Source of the DNA: Rhodococcus sp. (in: high G+C Gram-positive bacteria)
GTDB lineage: Bacteria; Actinomycetota; Actinomycetes; Mycobacteriales; Mycobacteriaceae
Direction: 5' to 3'
Assembly (NCBI GenBank): GCA_004211695.1
Contig: SEEV01000019.1
Span: 1-38,291 of the forward strand
Length of the DNA: 38,291 bases
Part shown: piece after piece, positions 36,426 to 38,291 of the stretch
How positions within the stretch are numbered: the stretch's first letter is position 1
How the letters are laid out: every line of letters begins with the position of its first letter
Notes under the pieces: generated by a model
Seen by the model: only the letters and a program-made list of their open reading frames with translations
The model's database searches: none
Told to the model about the DNA's origin: nothing
Translations under genes and position numbers: made by a program

Positions 36426-36453
36426 CACCCGAACCGAACCACGCACAACACCG

Positions 36454-37088
36454 TCAGGTGATGGTGTGGCCGAGCTGGTGCGCGGCACTGTCGATCGGGC
36501 CGGACAAGCCGGGATGCGACAACGGCAGCGACAACGCCGGCAGCGTAGGGAAGGCGTCGGTGGCGCGTTCGGTGGCGGCGATGCAGACACTGCCGGCGAA
36601 CCGGCCGCGGTAGATGATCCCGTCCAGGTCGTCGTGGGCCCGGTGAATGGTGCGGGCCCAGTGCTGGGTTCGGCCGTGCACGGCGGAGCCGAGGGCATGG
36701 TTGCCACCGACCCGGGTCGCCCACGTACCCTCGCCGATCCCGGACACATCGAGCAGTCTCAGCGGCCGGGTGAAGCGCAGCCCGGTCAGATACGGGTCGC
36801 CGCGGCGGCGGTCGACCACGCGGGCACTCTGGAACGCCTCGGCCAAGGCGCCGCGGGACTGGTCGCGCCGTACCAGATGCCGTAGCCGGGATGCTCGGCC
36901 CGCGGGGGCGGGTGGTGGTCGAACCGCAGGATCGGCCCGAACGTGCGCATTCCATTCCACGGCAGCACATGGGTGCCGGTGGTGCGATGCAGCCGCCACA
37001 CCACCTCGGCCGGGTGCCAGTCGATCACTTCCTCGGGGCGCAGGCCCGCATCACGAAGGTCGGTGATGGTCGGCGGTGCGGGCAGCAT
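36454..37088 (-). pseudogene. RES-domain toxin, frameshifted
   Basis: RES-family protein. Characterised relatives (such as mycobacterial MbcT) destroy NAD+ and stop growth. The N-terminal part reads MLPAPPTITDLRDAGLRPEE, then VVWRLHRTTGTHVLPWNG with the conserved Arg, and GYGIWYGATSPA. Near 36850-36857 one base appears to be lost. The next frame carries GALAEAFQSARVVD with the conserved Glu, then LTGLRFTRPLRLLDVSG and GIIYRGRFAGSVCIAATER, to TGA 36454-36456. Restoring one G in the GCGG run joins the halves into a protein of about 210 residues. As it stands the product is cut before the second half of the active site. ATG 37088 follows the antitoxin stop by seven bases. Confidence 0.8.
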
Positions 37089-37095
37089 CGACCAT

Positions 37096-37722
37096 CTACG
37101 CCGATTCCCATTCGGCGGCGGTGACTACATCGGTGACCTGTTCGATGTCGGCGGCGGTTCCGGCGCTGCCGGTCAACCACGCCACGATCGACACCGGCCG
37201 GCCCTCCACGGTCAGAGACGGTTGCGGGAGGGTCAGCAACGCCTGCACGGTCAGCGGGTGCAGATCCTTCGCCAACAACGGCACCACCTGCTCGAGATGC
37301 GGCACCGCACCGGTGGCGGTGAACTGGGCGGGCGGCAGCAACCGGTTCCGGCCCGACTCGAACGCCCACAGGGTGCCCGCGCCGAGGCGTTGCCGGATCC
37401 GGGCCGCGGTCACCCCGAGACGGTCCGCGGCCTCCGCGATGGACAGGGAGCCGCGGACCAGTTCCTGCATGCGAATGTCGCGATCCACCCGTGCGGCCGT
37501 CGCCGCGGCCGGATCGCCCACGAACCCCGCCTGATCGAGCAGGGCTGCGTCATGCTCGGGCAGCGGCGGCGCTGCCGGGTTCCGGTCGGACAAGCTGTGC
37601 AGGATCTGCGCGAAGAACTGCCGGCCCACGTCGGCGCCGGTCACCTCCCGCAGCGCATCCTCGAAACCGAGATCCCCGCGCAGATAGCGGGCTTCCGTGC
37701 TGACATCCTCAGCCCCATTCAT
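37096..37722 (-). CDS. Antitoxin of a RES-type toxin-antitoxin pair
   Basis: A 208-residue DNA-binding protein upstream of and coupled to the RES gene. A helix-turn-helix is seen in LSIAEAADRLGVTAARIRQR (about residues 95-115). The C-terminal part, LEQVVPLLAKDLHPLTVQAL, then VSIVAWLTGSAGTAADIEQV, resembles the toxin-binding Xre/MbcA/ParS-type end. An N-terminal extension of about 80 residues (starting MNGAEDVSTEARYLRGDLG) is longer than in MbcA-like antitoxins. ATG 37722 is preferred; an in-frame GTG at 37731 is possible. The gene is open throughout while its toxin partner is frameshifted, as expected if toxin loss is tolerated. It probably represses its own promoter (37747-37775). Confidence 0.75.
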   Translation of the reverse strand: MNGAEDVSTEARYLRGDLGFEDALREVTGADVGRQFFAQILHSLSDRNPAAPPLPEHDAALLDQAGFVGDPAAATAARVDRDIRMQELVRGSLSIAEAADRLGVTAARIRQRLGAGTLWAFESGRNRLLPPAQFTATGAVPHLEQVVPLLAKDLHPLTVQALLTLPQPSLTVEGRPVSIVAWLTGSAGTAADIEQVTDVVTAAEWESA

Positions 37723-37746
37723 CACACCCACCCCAAACTTTCACCA

Positions 37747-37775
37747 ATTATCAGACACAAATTCATGATAGCCAA
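37747..37775 (-). promoter_or_regulatory. Candidate promoter/operator of the RES system
   Basis: On the minus strand TTGGCT (37770-37775), 17 bases, then GATAAT (37747-37752) form good -35/-10 boxes with a leader of under 20 bases to ATG 37722. TATCA/TGATA arms (37749-37753, 37766-37770) overlap the boxes and could be the antitoxin's autorepression site. Confidence 0.45.
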
Positions 37776-38207
37776 ACGGTGCGGCAGGACGCCACCACCA
37801 GCCCCTCCCATCAGACCCGGCCCCGCGATTGGATCAGTAGGCGACGGACGAAAACTTAACCACCTGGGGCCCCGAAGGTGGGGAACATCCACTACAACGA
37901 CCCCACATCACAAACCGGGGACATGTCATCACTCCAGGTAACAGCCCCATTACGCCCCGCGAGCCAACATCGCGTCGATCCCGGCGATTTCATTCCCCCT
38001 ACGCAGCGCAGGGGGGATGCAGAACAGCAGTTTCGCGGCAACGCCTGGGAAGGGTGCGTGCGAGAGGTTCTCCGCCCCGCCCGCCAAGTAGTCATCCCTC
38101 GCCGCCGACGCCCCGCCCGCACACCACCAGGCTTGCGGTCGAGCGATCGATGCACAAGTTCGGGTCGAGGGTCTTAGGGCGTGCAGATAAATAACACGCA
38201 ATACTGG
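37776..38207. other. Intergenic stretch with no recognised gene
   Basis: 432 bases. Open frames on both strands give motif-free translations. One minus-strand frame ends IAGIDAMLARGA (near 37950), but it has no known family. A hairpin at 37991-38019 is listed separately. Confidence 0.4.
37991..38019. repeat. Imperfect hairpin, 9 of 10 base pairs
   Basis: CATTCCCCCT (37991-38000) pairs with AGGGGGGATG (38010-38019), one G-T pair, around nine bases (ACGCAGCGC). No T run follows, so a classical terminator is not supported; the orientation and function are unknown. Confidence 0.35.
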
Positions 38208-38291
38208 CTAGATTGCGGCGTGTCGGCTTGCGCTGGCCGCGAATTCTCTTATGTCGGTTGCGGTGTCGAGTTTGATGCCTGTGGGTTCGGT
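38208..38291 (-). CDS. C-terminal end of an unidentified protein
   Basis: A minus-strand frame is open from the window edge to TAG at 38208-38210 and reads TEPTGIKLDTATDIREFAAS, then ASRHAAI. The composition is protein-like and less Arg/Pro-rich than the shadow frames around it, so it may be the tail of a gene beginning outside the window. Only 27 residues are visible and no family is recognised. Confidence 0.3.
   Translation of the reverse strand, partial: TEPTGIKLDTATDIREFAASASRHAAI

Noticed and set aside
1-38291. CRISPR arrays, rRNA or tRNA genes
   Set aside because: No regularly spaced direct repeats of CRISPR size and no rRNA or tRNA signatures were found on reading.

Overview
The window is GC-rich actinobacterial DNA. 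A mycolyltransferase of the antigen 85 family, a mycobacterial-type RES toxin system and very large nonribosomal peptide synthetases (NRPSs) point to a mycolic-acid-containing actinomycete. Rhodococcus is the best guess (inference; no marker gene is present).

Layout, left to right. (1) 1-4175: an IS5-family transposase cut by the window edge abuts an NRPS gene that has lost its 5' end (A-T-C remains). A small four-helix membrane protein gene follows, then a frameshifted fossil of a second NRPS condensation-domain end. (2) 4238-6284: an OmpR-type two-component system arranged tail to tail; the histidine kinase carries a one-base frameshift in a C run. (3) 6660-7589: a lipoprotein with a helix-hairpin-helix-like tail plus a membrane protein. 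(4) 8413-13465, all on the minus strand: a tightly coupled operon of a GH26 glycosidase (broken by an in-frame TGA), a GAF-SpoIIE phosphatase, a cellulose-synthase-like glycosyltransferase with a large helical insertion, a STAS anti-anti-sigma protein, an RsbW-type kinase and probably a 57-residue protein. It couples a complete partner-switching module to polysaccharide synthesis and degradation, and is the most unusual system here. (5) 13560-15185: a decayed IS3-family element, inverted repeats and a 69-residue orphan gene. (6) 15396-34917, minus strand: a 6068-residue, five-module NRPS (C-A-T-E, then four C-A-T, then TE) followed by the mycolyltransferase gene. The product should be a pentapeptide with a D residue first and Ser second. 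(7) 35330-38291: a decayed IS110-family element, then a RES/antitoxin pair whose RES gene is frameshifted, then the end of an unidentified gene.

How it works together: the region looks like a cell-surface and secondary-metabolite island (exopolysaccharide operon, mycolyltransferase, large NRPS) worn by insertion sequences. Remnants of three IS families flank the NRPS loci. Five of the older genes are broken: the left NRPS, the kinase, GH26, RES and the IS transposases. Two of the frameshifts are single-base losses in short homopolymers, so sequencing error must be excluded before those two genes are called dead.
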